A stretch of DNA of 64,000 nt. Origin: Marsupella aquatica. Lineage: Eukaryota > Marchantiophyta. This document shows, in pieces, positions 1-12,248 of this stretch. A program made the translations under genes and the position numbers. How positions within the stretch are numbered: position 1 is the stretch's first letter; every line of letters starts with the position of its first letter. A model generated the notes under the pieces. It worked only from the letters and a program-made list of their open reading frames with translations. It made no database searches and had not been told where the DNA came from. The stretch lies in NCBI GenBank assembly GCA_973895155.1, contig OZ316895.1, positions 23,250,001 to 23,314,000 on the forward strand, read 5' to 3'.

Positions 1-29
1 CAGACAATGACAGTGTGCATGCAACTTAC

Positions 30-3000
30 TTCTGAAGGAGAGGTCTTAGAAACTTGAAGTTCTTTTGAATGCTGTCCAAGTTGGCCAAAGATTGGACAAA
101 CAGGACTGGAGGAAGATAGAAGACGAGCAGAACAACAAGAGCTCCAAGCATTAGAACGTTCCGCATGGTAAGTTTGAAGTAAGGAATGGCCAAATTTTTC
201 CAATAGACGTCCCTGGGTTCTGGCGCCCAGTCAGTTATCCATTTCGTTGTATTTCTGGTTTGCTGTGTTTGAGCACACACTGCTGCTGCCCTCCGTGTTT
301 TGAAAGAGACAAACGCGGCTGGCATGGCTAGCTTGCTATCTGTACGGATGACCTCTTGTGCCAATTTTGCCTGCCAACAGTGATAACACATAGTCATCTC
401 CTTCATTTGTGAGCAACGGTCTCTTCCACATTTGAAGTAAAACAAATGACATAGTACGAACACTGCATGCCTTTGCTGACAGGATCTCTTGCCTGATCCT
501 CAAAGATTTGAGCTCTCCACCTTCATTGAAGACCCCTATTAACATATCTAGAGGTGGAATCTTTCTGGTTAATCGCTGAAAGAAATCAGAATGATTGGTC
601 AGGGATAATGTCAGGACCATCATTCTAACAAGCACCGAAGAGAAATACCTGCTGCTTTAGTTCCTGAATTTGTTCAGTGTAGTAATCTATAGCATCCACC
701 GACTCTCCCAACAAACCGCAAAACCCTGTCTGCAAAATAAAAATTTGAGATCAAAAACAAGATAAGTCTGGTTTTACCGAAATAAAAGTGTGATGTGTGA
801 CTGAAACTTGTCAGCTCAACTAGTTGAAGTCTCAAAGGTCCGAATGACGTTGCTAAAGATCTACTGATTCCTTAGAATACAGAGCACTTTAAATTAGCGG
901 AAGCTAACCTAGCATGTCCGTGCAGCATGGGGTTCATACCTTCATGGTTGGTCTCCTCGATGGATTTTTTTCGTGCTTGATTTCAGAGTATTGTAGCCAG
1001 TTTTCTGCGGATTCTATCTTCTTCATGATACTTGCAAGCTTGTTGGTGTCATAAACAACCTGCACACATAAAAGGCGCGTCAATACTTTTTGACCAATTT
1101 TTTTATGGCGTGTGCCACCTCCAACGAAATCTTTGTATCTTTAGTCATTGATGTGCATGTATTCGTGTACAATTCTTCCAATTTTTATTTTTATTTGCTT
1201 CGTGTTTCATTTCTTACCTTTCCTGTGCTCATATTGTTTATCTATCCCCTAAATGGATGCCTTTACGAGGTCCACATGAGAGGAATGCAGTAGTTTCTGG
1301 TGTGCATTTCCAGCACTGGAGTTTGTTCTTCTTCATTTAAGCAAATCAAATCCGTTCCAACATTAAGAGTCCATACGGTATACTGTGGTCGTAATACCAC
1401 TACGATAAGCCGAGTAGGTTGCATTTTTGAGCTACTCTGAGCACCTTCTTCAAATCTTTAGCTAGGACGAGAGAGACACAAGAGAAAGTCGACGAAATGC
1501 CACTACAAGTTAATCCTTTGACTCAAGCGCAGCACCTCAGTTTGAAGATAGTCCTGATGATTGAGCTGAAAGAAGTCCTCGACTACAGTTTTGATGGACT
1601 TTCCTGGTACTGGTGGCACTTGTCGAACCAACACCTGCACAAAGATATCGACCCGATCAGTACCAAAGAATGCGGTTCGCCCGGCCTTCACTCCCGACTT
1701 CAGTGGAAAGGGTTCCAGAGCTTAAGGGTCCCGCCGATCAAGTTATTTAATTCAATGGTGACCGTCAACCTTTTCCGATGCCAAGTTCTTCAATGGTGTA
1801 TTTTGCTCGCCTACTTCGCTAAGATATTGAAGTAGATTTGGAGGACTGCAAGTCTTGAGCTCGGTTCTAGAAAAATGTTAACTTGATGTCAATGTGAGCC
1901 CAGCAGCTCATTACCAAGTTGAAACATGCATAATTAAAAGGGATTTCCTCTTCAACCAATTCTGGCCCCTACGACAAGCTCTCCTCTCCAAGCTAGAGTA
2001 AGGACTGGTTTCTCATACTGACAGTGAACTGGTCGGGAGCTCGCTTCCTCGTTATCAGATGACGAATCCGCATGTTAGCGACAGTTTGGAACTCGGTGTA
2101 CAGCACGATACATATCCAGATTGTGAAGACGTAAGACATCACCAGGTGTGCCCACAGCCTGGTCAACATACCGTGAAACATACGAGATTAGCCAGCGTGC
2201 GTAAAGCCTGGGGAAACAAATTCACACTCCGGCGAACATTTGTTGCAATTGAAAAGCGATAGAGGCACATTAGAGGTACATCTTCCTGCTGAAACAACGA
2301 ATTAAGGGGTTTGTTTCGATTTGTAAGTGCATTGGGGGTCCCCGTGACAATATAATTAGAGCCGTAACTCTGTGAATTCTAATATGGATGATCCAACAAA
2401 TCCAGTCTTCTATTTGTACTCAAAAGGTACATGGATTCAATAGAATGATCATTATACAGTATAACCTGTGTCTATGACCGTTGCGTTGGTTAGATGGGTG
2501 GATACAATCATGAGTACCATCTCTCTCTTGTAGCTAGGAATGATATATAATGTGTGCAACTGTATTACCTCTGTATCAGGGAAAGGATGTATGCAATGAG
2601 TCGAGCAGTGAGTGCAGTATCTCTATGTAAGCAGAAAGTAAATCAATTGAGTAAAATCTTCCTGTCTGGACTCTGTTCGTGAGCTCGACAGACATGAATG
2701 AATCAACGTTCACTCGTCAACACTAAAGGATGACACAGCTCGAACTTTAGAAAATCTTATCGCTAATTATGATCCAGGGTCGATGTGTTTTAACCAGTTA
2801 TGGGATCGCCCGCACTATCAAAGATGAGCTGGCCTTGAAGGGTGGTATTCCGAACTACAGATCGAGCTATATAGAGTAGTGATTATCGTTCAACCCAACT
2901 GACAAGATGCCATCAAAATTTCAGCCAACATGTTGCTAGGTGAAGAGAAGCTAACCCGAACCTTTGGGATCTGTCCTTCACGTTGGCAATCGATAGTTTG

Positions 3001-4373
3001 TCTACCTCAGTGTATGTGAAACTTGAGTCGGCCTGACCACTGCCTTGTGTAATCTCCAAGTTGTGATCGGTTGCGTTTATTGGTATAAGAACAGCGAAGC
3101 CCAGCCCCGCAATCGGAAGAAATATCTTTAAACTGCGACAAATCAACCAACCTGGTACTTTGTCAGGTTTTCTCAATCGACCTCTAGGAAGAGTCTAGTG
3201 TGTGCAGACTAGCTTCCGAATCGATGTAGATTCAAATTATTTTACGACATATGAAAATCCATTCAGTTCGTAATATTCCATTTATTCAACCACTAGGCAT
3301 TCAGCAATAAACCACAAACCCTCTCTGATCTGTTGTACGTTTCTTCATCGTCGATGCCAATCCAAGCCGAGACTCAAGGCACTTCATCTTAATTTTATTA
3401 TCGAATCATGCAAGTAGGGTTGAGGACATCAGTGTACGCTTGCTTCCCTTCGAGAACATGGATAAAATCTCTCTATATGACATTCGCCATCCGGCCAGAC
3501 CTGCCTGTAGAGCATTTTATAGTAGAACACTTTTTTTGACTGACTTCAGAACTCTTTGCTCCAAAGGAACGGCAGCCTTGAAGACGGAACGTCGCCCAGC
3601 AATTTGTGACAGGATTATAGAATGTCATAAAATGGCAGACACAGCTCTTTGTCAAAGAAATGGTCGACCCAAGCCGCTCAGACTCTTGAACTAAATAATT
3701 TAAGCATAAAACGCATGCCGAATTCAAGATTGACAACTGCACGATGCCGTTCATTTCACCGGCCGAATTGAGACACCTACTTTAATTTGTGAAGTTCGTT
3801 GCAAGGGACCTCAAAATTCTTGAAGTGTGATGATCATTGGAAATCATTAACTGCAGAATTCAGTTATTTTTCTTGCTGGACATCTTCGCTTTTTGAGACT
3901 CCGTCTAGTTCACATGGCACGAGCAATTGCGGCCGGGCTGGAAGTGTGTTGAAAGGAACTATTGAAGCTCTTAATCAGCAATTGGAGACGTGCTCAGGGA
4001 CATCGACGAACTGAAGAATAGATTGACAGATATTCGATATATCTTACCCAAGCAAAAAGATTCGCAGAAAGACGGCTGAGTCGAGACCAGCGTGATCAAT
4101 GAGATCGTCCTCGGACATATGAAGCGCCGCCCGCATCCAACCGAAGAGAGTCAAGTACACTTTATAGTCCGTATTGATACAATTGGACAAAGACACCTTT
4201 CGCGCATTGGGATTTGATGTAGTAGCCTTCCTCACGCCACAGATGTACCACTTGGGGAAGTACACTCTTGCATTCTGCGGCTGAACTCTCAAAATTGAAA
4301 ACGCGAGCAGAAACAAAAGCATGACTCCGATGTTAATGGCTGCTGCAGTCCCGAGGTCCTGGAAGCTCGCCAT
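30..4373 (-). CDS. OSCA/CSC1-like hyperosmolality-gated calcium-permeable channel (5' part, seven exons)
   Basis: Plasma-membrane or endomembrane cation channel of the OSCA/CSC1 (DUF221, TMEM63-related) family, which opens on osmotic or mechanical stress. Exons on the minus strand, in coding order: 4373-4048, 3132-2962, 2158-2023, 1634-1536, 1059-940, 729-649 and 370-30. All junctions are GT-AG and keep frame, giving about 424 residues of a family that is usually 700-800. Seen: an N-terminal membrane helix (residues ~11-27) followed by the family segment VYFPKWYICGVR; LIDHAGLDSAVFLRI near residue 100; DQFTVLVRQVPP across the exon 3/4 border near 211; and PAAFVSF and WAPEPRDVYW in exon 7 (~325-356), then a membrane helix and FVQSLANL. 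The start ATG at 4373 matches the family N terminus. The last visible donor lies at positions 29-24, so the pore-forming helices are off the left edge. No stop or frameshift interrupts the visible exons. Confidence 0.93.
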
Positions 4374-6036
4374 TGTTTATATGGTTGGCGAGAAATGGAA
4401 CGGACCACACCTGAGTGATCGAGGGGTTCCGAATTAATTCGGAAGGCACCTACGTTATCCAGCTGAATCGTCACCAGGGCAAGGTTAGCCTCCTTTCATG
4501 CATATCCAGGTCAAGATCCAAGATGTCGACAGTTTACCAGATGGGATATAAGCCGGCCTACTAGAGAAAGCAGCTGAGCAACCCTGAACGAATCGTAAGA
4601 ATCCAATCCGAGGGAAGTAAGCACGTAATTGGAGGTTCTCGTTGAGAGACTGCCAAGCTTGTAATTTTTGGAGTAGTTCCTTCCGATGACGGACATGAAG
4701 TTGAATCCGAAGTGGATGCGACGGCTGTACAGTCACTCTTGCCCCTCTCTGAATTGTTCGATCAAATAATGAGATCGTTGCTGTCGACCGTTCGTGAGTA
4801 TCAAAGCGTTTCTGCAATTTTGGCAGGCATCCTATAATTCCCCATCATCGGGGCTGTTTAACTGCCGAGCAGACAGTTGGTGAACGTTAGGTTTGCTGGC
4901 CGCTGCTGGAAAGGTGGAGTAAGACGATGCCGATCGATCAGCTCCTTCTTAAGGGGAGGCCGGCGAAGGAAATATGACGTGAAATTGGGTGAAAGCTGCT
5001 TACGAATGTAGGTGTCTGCAATTTTGCAACACGAGGGTGCCAGTGAGTAAGCCAGTTTGGCACAACACACAGATGTAATTCAAGGAGTAGAAGTACTGGC
5101 GATCACTTTCCAACTAACTAAAGTTTCCCAACTTGGCCAAACTAAAACTTGAAATCCTGGAATTTCTCTCGTAGTTCAAGCAATTCCTCACTGTGAATAA
5201 TACTTTAATGCATGAAGTAATATGTTGGGCTCAATTCCCTAGAGCATCATGCACCTGTGATCTACGCCTGAACTCACTTTCCAAGCAGTTTCTCTATCCG
5301 GCCCAAATAATCAATCTGACATGGATTGAGTTAAAGCAATTCCTCATTCTACCTTAATTAGTTCATGAAGCCATATGTTGGGCTCAATTTCCTAGAGCAA
5401 CATGCACTCAGGCACCCGGGAACACTCCCACGAGAAATGTTTTGTGAGCATGCTCAAATATCAAAAACTCAATGGAAACTGAGATGCCCAGCTATAAGCT
5501 AAGTTAACCCAATTAAGATTCGTGCCGTGGATTTTTATGCTCAAATTTCATTCTGTTCTCCAGTGAGTCCATGCAACATCATTCTCTCCATTCCTTAGGC
5601 CGGTAATCACACTGATCCCTCCCCTAGCCTACATCAATGACGGCAATCGAGTCACTCGTCGACATTCAAGACCGTTGTCGTCAATATGTAGGTTCACTTC
5701 TTACCTCAATTTGCAAGTCAAACGTTGAGAACGAATCGCGCCTGTACTTCTTTTCCCTCGCCCATATTAACGTCACTGGGGTCGCTCATGCATCCTGCAC
5801 GCAAGGAAACCGATTGAACGAACCGTATAGAGTTTATAATCGTTAATTGCATCGAGGACGTCAAGATGCCCGGTCGATCGACCCAGGAGAAGATTCACAA
5901 GCACTGTTCGCGTACCATCGTTCGTGTGAATGCGCACTGTAAATCAAGCAGAGCGAAGGTTTCCCGTCTCACCTAAATCTCGCCGCGACGGTGCTGCTGT
6001 CATGTAAAATGAAGCTCAAGCTGATCGATTTTCCGG
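4374..6036. other. Upstream region of the OSCA-like gene; intergenic
   Basis: No conserved coding sequence is visible. The stretch next to 4374 should hold the 5' UTR and promoter of the minus-strand channel gene, but I cannot point to a clear TATA box. The 110-aa minus-strand frame at 4485-4817 resembles nothing I recognise. A diverged direct duplication lies at 5180-5413. Confidence 0.5.
5180..5413. repeat. Diverged direct duplication, unit about 80-95 bp
   Basis: Two copies (about 5180-5255 and 5335-5413) share caattcctca, catgaagtaatatgttgggc versus catgaagccatatgttgggc, and cctagagca followed by catgcac. The copies are about 155 bp apart and differ by substitutions and short indels. Function unknown. 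Confidence 0.6.
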
Positions 6037-6913
6037 TCCTCCATGGGTCTAGTCTCTCTCTGTGAGCTACCCATTCCTGTCTGCTCTAACTTGTAATGAA
6101 ATTAAAGTGAATGAATCGGCGCATCGCTCAGACACTAGATCCACCTCAAGTTCGTCAGACTTTCTCCACGGGTCTCGTCTCTCTCTGGGAGCTACCAATT
6201 CCTGTATGCTATATTGTGTAATGGAATTAAAAAAACAGATGGGCGCATTACTCAGACACTCGATCTACCTCGAGTTCGTCGGACTTTCTCCACTGGTCTC
6301 GTCTCTCTCTGTGAGCTACCAATTCCTATATGCTGTATCTTGTATTGAAATTAACGTGAATCAATCGGCGCATCGCTCAGAACTAGATGTACGTCAAGTT
6401 AATTCGTCAGAATTTCTCCATGGGTCTCGTCTCTCTCTGTGAGCTACCAATTCCTGTATGCTGTATCGTGTAATGGAGTTTAAAGAACAGATGAACACAT
6501 CGCTCAGACACTCGATCTACCTCGATCGAGTTCGCCAGACTTTCTCCATGAGTCTCGTCTCTCTCTCTCTGAGCTACCAATTCCTATATGCTGTATCTTG
6601 TATTGAAATCTAAGTGAATGAATCGGCGCATCGCTCAGACACTAGATCTACCTCAAGTTCGTAAGACTTTCTCCATGGGTCTCGTCCCTCTAGATCTGTG
6701 AGCTACCAATTCCTGTATGCTGTATCGTGTAATGGAATTTAAAGAACAGAATGATGGGCCCATCGCTCTACCTGCTCGTCAGACTTTCTCCATGGGTCTC
6801 GTCTCTCTCTCTGAGCTACCAATTCCTATATCCTGTATCTTGTATTGAAATCTAAGGGAATCAATCGGCGCATTGCTCAGACACTCGATCCACCTCGAGT
6901 TCATCAGACTTTC
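6037..6913. repeat. Tandem satellite, seven ~125-bp monomers of two alternating types
   Basis: Monomer starts are near 6037, 6170, 6293, 6421, 6549, 6676 and 6794. Every monomer has gtctcgtctctctctgtgag, then gagctaccaattcctrtatg, then a distal part with ctcagacac and ttcgtcagactttctcca. Monomers 1, 3, 5 and 7 carry a tgtattgaaat / gaatcggcgcat type core. Monomers 2, 4 and 6 carry a tgtaatggaatt / aagaacagatg type core. The array therefore has a dimeric (~250 bp) higher-order period, about 3.5 dimers. The frame at 6062-6442 is a by-product of the repeat. Confidence 0.88.
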
Positions 6914-6929
6914 CTTCAGGCATTGACAG

Positions 6930-7015
6930 CAATGAATTTGTGGAAGCACTCTACGCCACGACTCAACTGGAATTGACAGCTCATGAATTTGTGGAAGCAC
7001 TCTACTCCGTGACTC
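6930..7015. repeat. Short tandem duplication
   Basis: The string gaatttgtggaagcactcta occurs twice about 47 bp apart (near 6932 and 6975), each followed by a related gactc stretch. It adjoins the satellite and is probably a replication-slippage product. Confidence 0.6.
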
Positions 7016-7200
7016 CTCACTCAACTGCTTGGACAGTATTCCATGACCATGAATCCTGCAAGATTTTTCTCGTTCTATATGGATATATATGGCGAGAAGG
7101 GCAGTTTCAGATTTGTCCTCTACGTAAAGAAATAACATCTGAACCCGCATTGAATTTGGGTTTGTCTTCAAGTGCGAAGAAACAGAAGAAAAACAAATAG

Positions 7201-9814
7201 TAGGAGTGAAAAGTAATTATCCATTGATATATAGTGTTGGAGTGACGTCCTGGAACATTTCAATTTTTGTATTGTAGTGACGTTGGGGTGATATAATTTC
7301 GTTTTAGCTATTGAATAGAATTAGTGAAGATTGAACGCGACGATAAGGTCAATAGCATACTATTCAATGCGATAAGGTCAATACTCAGGTTTACAGAGCA
7401 TTGTGATATAGTGCCCAAACAGAGCTTTGGCTCAAGTTTTGAGGGGCTACTATAATTAAGAAGAAAGTTAGGAAAGTCAGAGCTAAGGTAATTTTTCAAC
7501 CCTATAAAGTTAGAAAACTTTTGGAATTCTAAAAAAATTAGTTGGAAGTACCCTAATATTCTTATAAATCTCAAAATTGGATTTAAAATATATTATTGTT
7601 CTTCTGAGAAATTTTTAAGTTTTTCCTTCAAACCAATAAAAAGATCATATTCTTCGTCGCCGCACGTGATGTGCCATTTATGTGAAAATGAAACCCCCAA
7701 GCTCAACCTCCTGCCTAATTATCTCCTCGATCCCCCTGGTTTTAGGAATCCAATGGCCAACAAAAAATGTCAAACAAATTAATCGGCCTCTATTTTTACG
7801 TACATTCATGGGAAGCTCTTTCCACGTGCAACCACATCAACACTATTGGTCGCAAACAAGAACAAATTACAGTAGTTATGCAAGAAGTACCAATTGATTC
7901 ACTATTCTTGTTTGAGGCAAGGCAAAGAAAAATAGCTCGACCAAAACTATAAAAACAATGGAAAACAACATTTCAAATACATAAAGGGAGGGGTAACAGA
8001 AAGTAACTTTTTGGATAGGGTCTGATTGATATGTAGTTTTCTGGTAAATTGTTGATTTTTTTTTACTTAATTAGAATTTTTTTTGAAATAACAATGGGTA
8101 GAAAGAAACTCTTTAACTTCTGTACCATTTATCAACGTAGCGTAAGAAAAACCCTTGGGCTACAATGGCTAGAGGGGGAACAAAAGAACATAAGAAACCC
8201 TTCAATTACTATGGCGAGAAGAGTAAGTAACAAAGGAACATAGAAAACCCTTCAACTACTATGGACACAAAACAGGAATGTGAGGAACCCTTTGGCTACT
8301 ATGGACACACAAACATTTTTGCAAGGATTCTATGGAATGTTACATGGATTCAATGTATAGACACAGAGGAACCCAAGGAATGTTTTGTATGTTACCATGA
8401 ATTGTACCCTCTTAATTTGTCTTCAATAAATTGAACTTGAGTTGACTACCATAAAACCCGCTTGATTTAGAATCCTCCATTTAATCTTTGTCCTCTCATT
8501 TCAATAATTATGCAAACTATTCCAATCTGTAACCCTTCATCGCTTCAACTAGTTGAATAACATCAAGCTTACATAACCAAGAGGTATTAAATTTATTTTA
8601 AGTCCCTTAACTTCTTCTAACCCCTTTGATTCATTTTTTCCTTCCTTGACTCCTTAATTTCCCCTCTCCTTTCCCTTACACTCTCCACCACTAGGGGGTG
8701 TTAGCAGGGATGGCCTGTGGAGGAGGTGGGGATTTAGGGTGGATGGAGAGACACAGAAGGGCAGAAAGGCAGAGGGTACTGTGCATGGGGTCGGGTCAGC
8801 TGGTCACGATTTGTACTTAGTCCTACTGCCTAGTTAGGGTCTCACTTCTGCAAAAATGGCATGTCCTGTGCCATATAGTATAGCATGTTCATCCTGGAAC
8901 ATGTCTTGTTTTTTTTGTCTTGTAGTGATATGTAATTCAGTTAAGTAGGTACATGTAAAGTATATGCACATAAAATCACATTATGACAAAGAAAGTACAA
9001 AGGTACTAAAGAGTTGAGTTGTGCACATACAGTACAGATTTTCACTTGCTTCTAGGTAATGATATTCAATTCCATTAAAACCATAAATTTTGCAAAATAA
9101 ACCAGGAGGGGAACTTAGTACACCAGATGTGCACATTGTTCAAATTCATTTCTTACATTCTCACGAGAAAAAAAAGAATTCACTAAGGAGTGATTGAAAA
9201 GGAAAGATTAAACCTTACTGAGGGGAGCCAAATACATTCAAAATACTCTAAGTTCACTATAATTAAGAGGGGTCCTAAAGTTAATTCTTAATCAAATTAA
9301 TACAAATGATTTACCTTGTTAAGGCAAATTAAAATCAAAATACTTGACACAAAATTTGAATGAGACAAAATATGAAAGGTGGATTCACCATATGTCCTGT
9401 GCGACAATGAAAGCATCAAAATAGTTTTATTAATTTCAAGTGAAGACTCTGAAAATTGTGTAATAAAACATTAGGGTCCTTTAAAATATACTTTTAAGAC
9501 TTATAAGGAACCATAGGGACTTCTAGCCAATTTTTGGTATCTTTCAAGTTAAGGGATGCTTAGCTTAGACTAGACAGTGGAGAGTATCTATACTCTACAT
9601 GAGCACTTCAATATAATCATACGTCTAGAGATCAGTATTTAGGATTTAAGTTGAAGACTGGAGAGAGGAGATGATTGTATCATATAGCAACTTGTAACTT
9701 GCTAGGCGAACAATAGTGGATGTAAAATATTTGACATGTGCATAGTGGAGATCTTCTCTTAATCTATTGTGGGTGTAGCCAAGGCATAGTGAGCCATGTA
9801 TCTTTGTGTGGGTA
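7201..9814. other. AT-rich intergenic stretch without recognisable genes
   Basis: Only short frames, none resembling a known protein. It contains a ~48-bp tandem repeat at 8145-8310. No tRNA, LTR or terminal inverted repeat was seen. Confidence 0.5.
8145..8310. repeat. Tandem repeat, about four ~48-bp units
   Basis: Units begin near 8145, 8192, 8242 and 8282. They share a core of the form aaacccttcaactactatgg, followed by variable spacers containing aaaggaacata or ggacacac. The spacers shorten toward the right. Confidence 0.65.
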
Positions 9815-10157
9815 TTAATTTCTTGTATGCTGCACACTATTCCATATACTTAGCGTCGTTCTGTCAAATATGATCGCAACAGTCACCAAGCCAGTCGTGG
9901 GTGGAGGTGTGAGCATTTGGGCACTGACCATAGTTTGTATGAGAGAGATATACTTAGTGGACCTCCAAATGCAATTTTCTCTCTTATTGGACCACAAGTT
10001 GCCCACGCCCTCCCAGTGGACCCCAATGTTTAGATTCTCTCCCAATGGACCTCCGGGCCCACTCCGTACAGGCATGTTCTTATGAAACAGCTTACCACGC
10101 AGTTCGAGTCCACTACGTACCCTGTGGAAACCATGGTTGGTCATGTGTAGTAGGCCG

Positions 10158-10212
10158 TCAATAACGTCGCAGTCCACAAGCGTCGTAGCCCTGGCGGCAA
10201 TCGAGCTCCGCG
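10158..10212 (+). repeat. 55-bp direct repeat, copy 1
   Basis: Matches 11916-11970 at 53 of 55 positions in the same orientation. It runs from tcaataacgtcgcagtccac to gctccgcg. Here it sits in non-repetitive sequence, so this may be the donor copy. Confidence 0.9.
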
Positions 10213-10230
10213 CAGCACCATGGCTTCCTA

Positions 10231-10265
10231 GTTTTGTGAATACAATATGCCTATTGTATTCAAAA
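10231..10265. repeat. Short near-perfect inverted repeat
   Basis: gttttgtgaatacaata pairs with tattgtattcaaaac across a four-base loop (tgcc), with one two-base bulge. The innermost 10 bp are perfect. Possible cruciform or RNA hairpin; no known element signature surrounds it. Confidence 0.7.
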
Positions 10266-10549
10266 CTACAATCAAACGAGTTTGCGGTGGCATTGGTCGG
10301 AGCCTTTGTGCCCGGCCTCACAGGATTTCAGAATACATTGTCACTTAGTTTAGTGTTCAAGATACAAAGGAAATAGTTTATTGGAGCTTGCAAGAGCCGG
10401 CAAGCCGTACCTCCCCGAACCTCCTTGCTTTTATGAAGACATTGTCTATAATGGGTACAAATCTTAAAGGAATAATTTTCAAAATTCAAATGTGCCCGCC
10501 CTTTATGGAACCCTTTCGGAACCTGTTTTGTTGTCATTTGGTTTGATTC

Positions 10550-11291
10550 TTGACATTTTCTCACATTTTCTCATGTTGCTGGTTCTGGCTCGTGTTGTTG
10601 GTTCTTGTTGTTCCTACTGTTCCCGCTCGTGTTCTTGCTCGTGTTCCTGCTATGTCGACCCTTGAGGATGTGCGAATTGCAATGAAGAAGCGGCCAGACA
10701 ACATCATTGGGCCAATCCCAGTATATGTTTGTAATTTGCCTCTGATTTCCCATGGCCCAAAAAGTTCACTTATAGAGGTTGCAGGCATGGCATTGGCGGT
10801 GGTTTGGTTTGTGGGAAGTCCATTGAGGCAGCGGAGCAATGCAACCACAACCCACTGCTAGACGGTAACAATTGTCATTTGTATATAGGTTCCAAATTTT
10901 CATGGTGGATGCATATGAGAACACTGGGCCATTCAAGGCCACTATCTTTCAAGCTACACGAGAGCTTGTGGAGATGATTGCTGACGAATTTGCAGAGTAT
11001 GGTACCATTCGCCAGCTTGAAACAATGCACGAGCAAATTTCTCAGATCCCATACTGTCTAGTGTGGATTAAAGCAGGACAACATTCTGCTGTTGTAAATA
11101 AGCTCGTTGTTGAGAGCAGGCATTGCCCTCCTAGTCGTGCCCCTGTGAGAACAAGAGTTGAGAAAGTGATCAGCAGAAGCAATCTTGTGGATGCTGATAT
11201 CCTTATGCAGCAGTTGGAGGTGACTGCAGCAATGATTTCAAAGTTTCGTTTGTCCACCATCGAATCCGCCAAAGACTCGAAAGGCAAATGA
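10550..11291 (+). CDS. Unrecognised putative coding region, possibly two exons
   Basis: Two adjacent plus-strand frames, 10550-10861 and 10872-11291 (139 residues), could be exons of one gene. The most protein-like parts are a charged stretch from ATG 10652 (STLEDVRIAMKKRPDN) and the frame after ATG 10902 (MVDAYENTGPFKATIF), which is rich in Glu, Ala, Ile and Leu and looks helical. A possible acceptor lies just before gttccaaattttcatgg near 10888. I do not recognise a family. Codon use looks more balanced than in the surrounding AT-rich DNA. It could be a gene, a domesticated transposon protein or chance. No start context or splice pair is decisive. Confidence 0.3.
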
Positions 11292-11839
11292 TAGGGATGT
11301 TGTGTCATGAAGAATACGTTTTGGTTGTTGTATTCTTGTTATTTCTTGAAGAGATTAGTGGTTTGGTAAGATGATTTAGTGTCATTTAGCATTCTCCTTA
11401 GCTTCAATGATGAACAATTTGCATTTCAGATGAGTATTGGAGGAGCCCTTCAGTTGCATAATTTGAAAATGTGTATTGTGTAATGGGTATTTTCTCTTGC
11501 ATTATGATCAGACTACAATGTTGTTTATGTATTCTCTGATCTCTTTGTTATGTAACACGTTGCAACATTCTTTTGTATGTTGAGAATACAACACAGAATA
11601 CTACATGGTTTATGTATTCTTTGAATTCTATTTCATGTAACACGTCTAGGTTGCGCCTGCTTTGCTACTTCATTACTAGGGTTGAGGGCACGATCATTTG
11701 CGCGTATGCCTTATCTTTGGTGAGGGTTTAGGATTTTAGATGGCAGCCGATAGGAATGATGAGCGAGGAGGATTGTTTTAGGGATTCCACTATTGGAGCT
11801 CGCAAGCAGATCGGAGGCTTGTTGGGCTGGTGAAGGGGG

Positions 11840-12195
11840 ACTACGGAATCAATTGGGATTGCCTGTTGGGCGCGCAATTGGGAGTGAGTAACAAGTGATT
11901 CAGGGAGCTTTAGCTTCAATAACGTCGCAGTCCACAAGCGTCGTAGCACTGGCGGCAATCAAGCTCCGCGATTGGGAGTGAGTAACGAACGATTCAGGGA
12001 GTTGGTGAAGGGGGACTGCGCGCAATTGGGAGTGAGTAACGAGCAATTCAAGGAGCTGGTGAAGGGAGACTGCGCATGATTGGGAGTGAGTATAGAGCGA
12101 TTCAGGGAGCTGGTGCTAGTGAAGGGGGACTGCAAAATCAATTGGGATTGCTTGTCGGGTGATTGGGAGTGAGTGTAGAGCGATTCAGGGAGATC
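11840..12195. repeat. Minisatellite, about five ~52-bp units, interrupted by a 55-bp insert
   Basis: Units begin near 11874, 11970, 12023, 12077 and 12161. The core is attgggagtgagtaacgagc, then gattcagggagctggtgaag and ggggactgcgc. Unit 1 is cut after gggagct by the 55-bp sequence that also occurs at 10158. The last unit overlaps the first possible ATG (12159) of the downstream reading frame. Confidence 0.85.
11916..11970 (+). repeat. 55-bp direct repeat, copy 2, inside the minisatellite
   Basis: Second copy of the 10158-10212 sequence, with two substitutions. Both borders coincide with interruption of a minisatellite unit, so this copy looks like the inserted one. Confidence 0.88.
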
Positions 12196-12248
12196 AAGGA
12201 GTGAACGTTGGGCAGGTCCGTTGGGTTTTGAACCCAACCAAGGTAGTC

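Noticed and set aside
4485-4817. Minus-strand frame just upstream of the OSCA-like start
   Set aside because: Does not resemble the family N terminus, which is already complete from 4373; probably leader or promoter.
6037-6913. CRISPR-like array (regular repeats)
   Set aside because: Repeats are long, contiguous and without unique spacers, in a plant genome; it is an ordinary satellite.
9815-10321. 168-residue minus-strand frame
   Set aside because: No recognisable domain, ordinary amino-acid noise, and it overlaps the 55-bp repeat and the hairpin. It cannot be excluded but is not supported.
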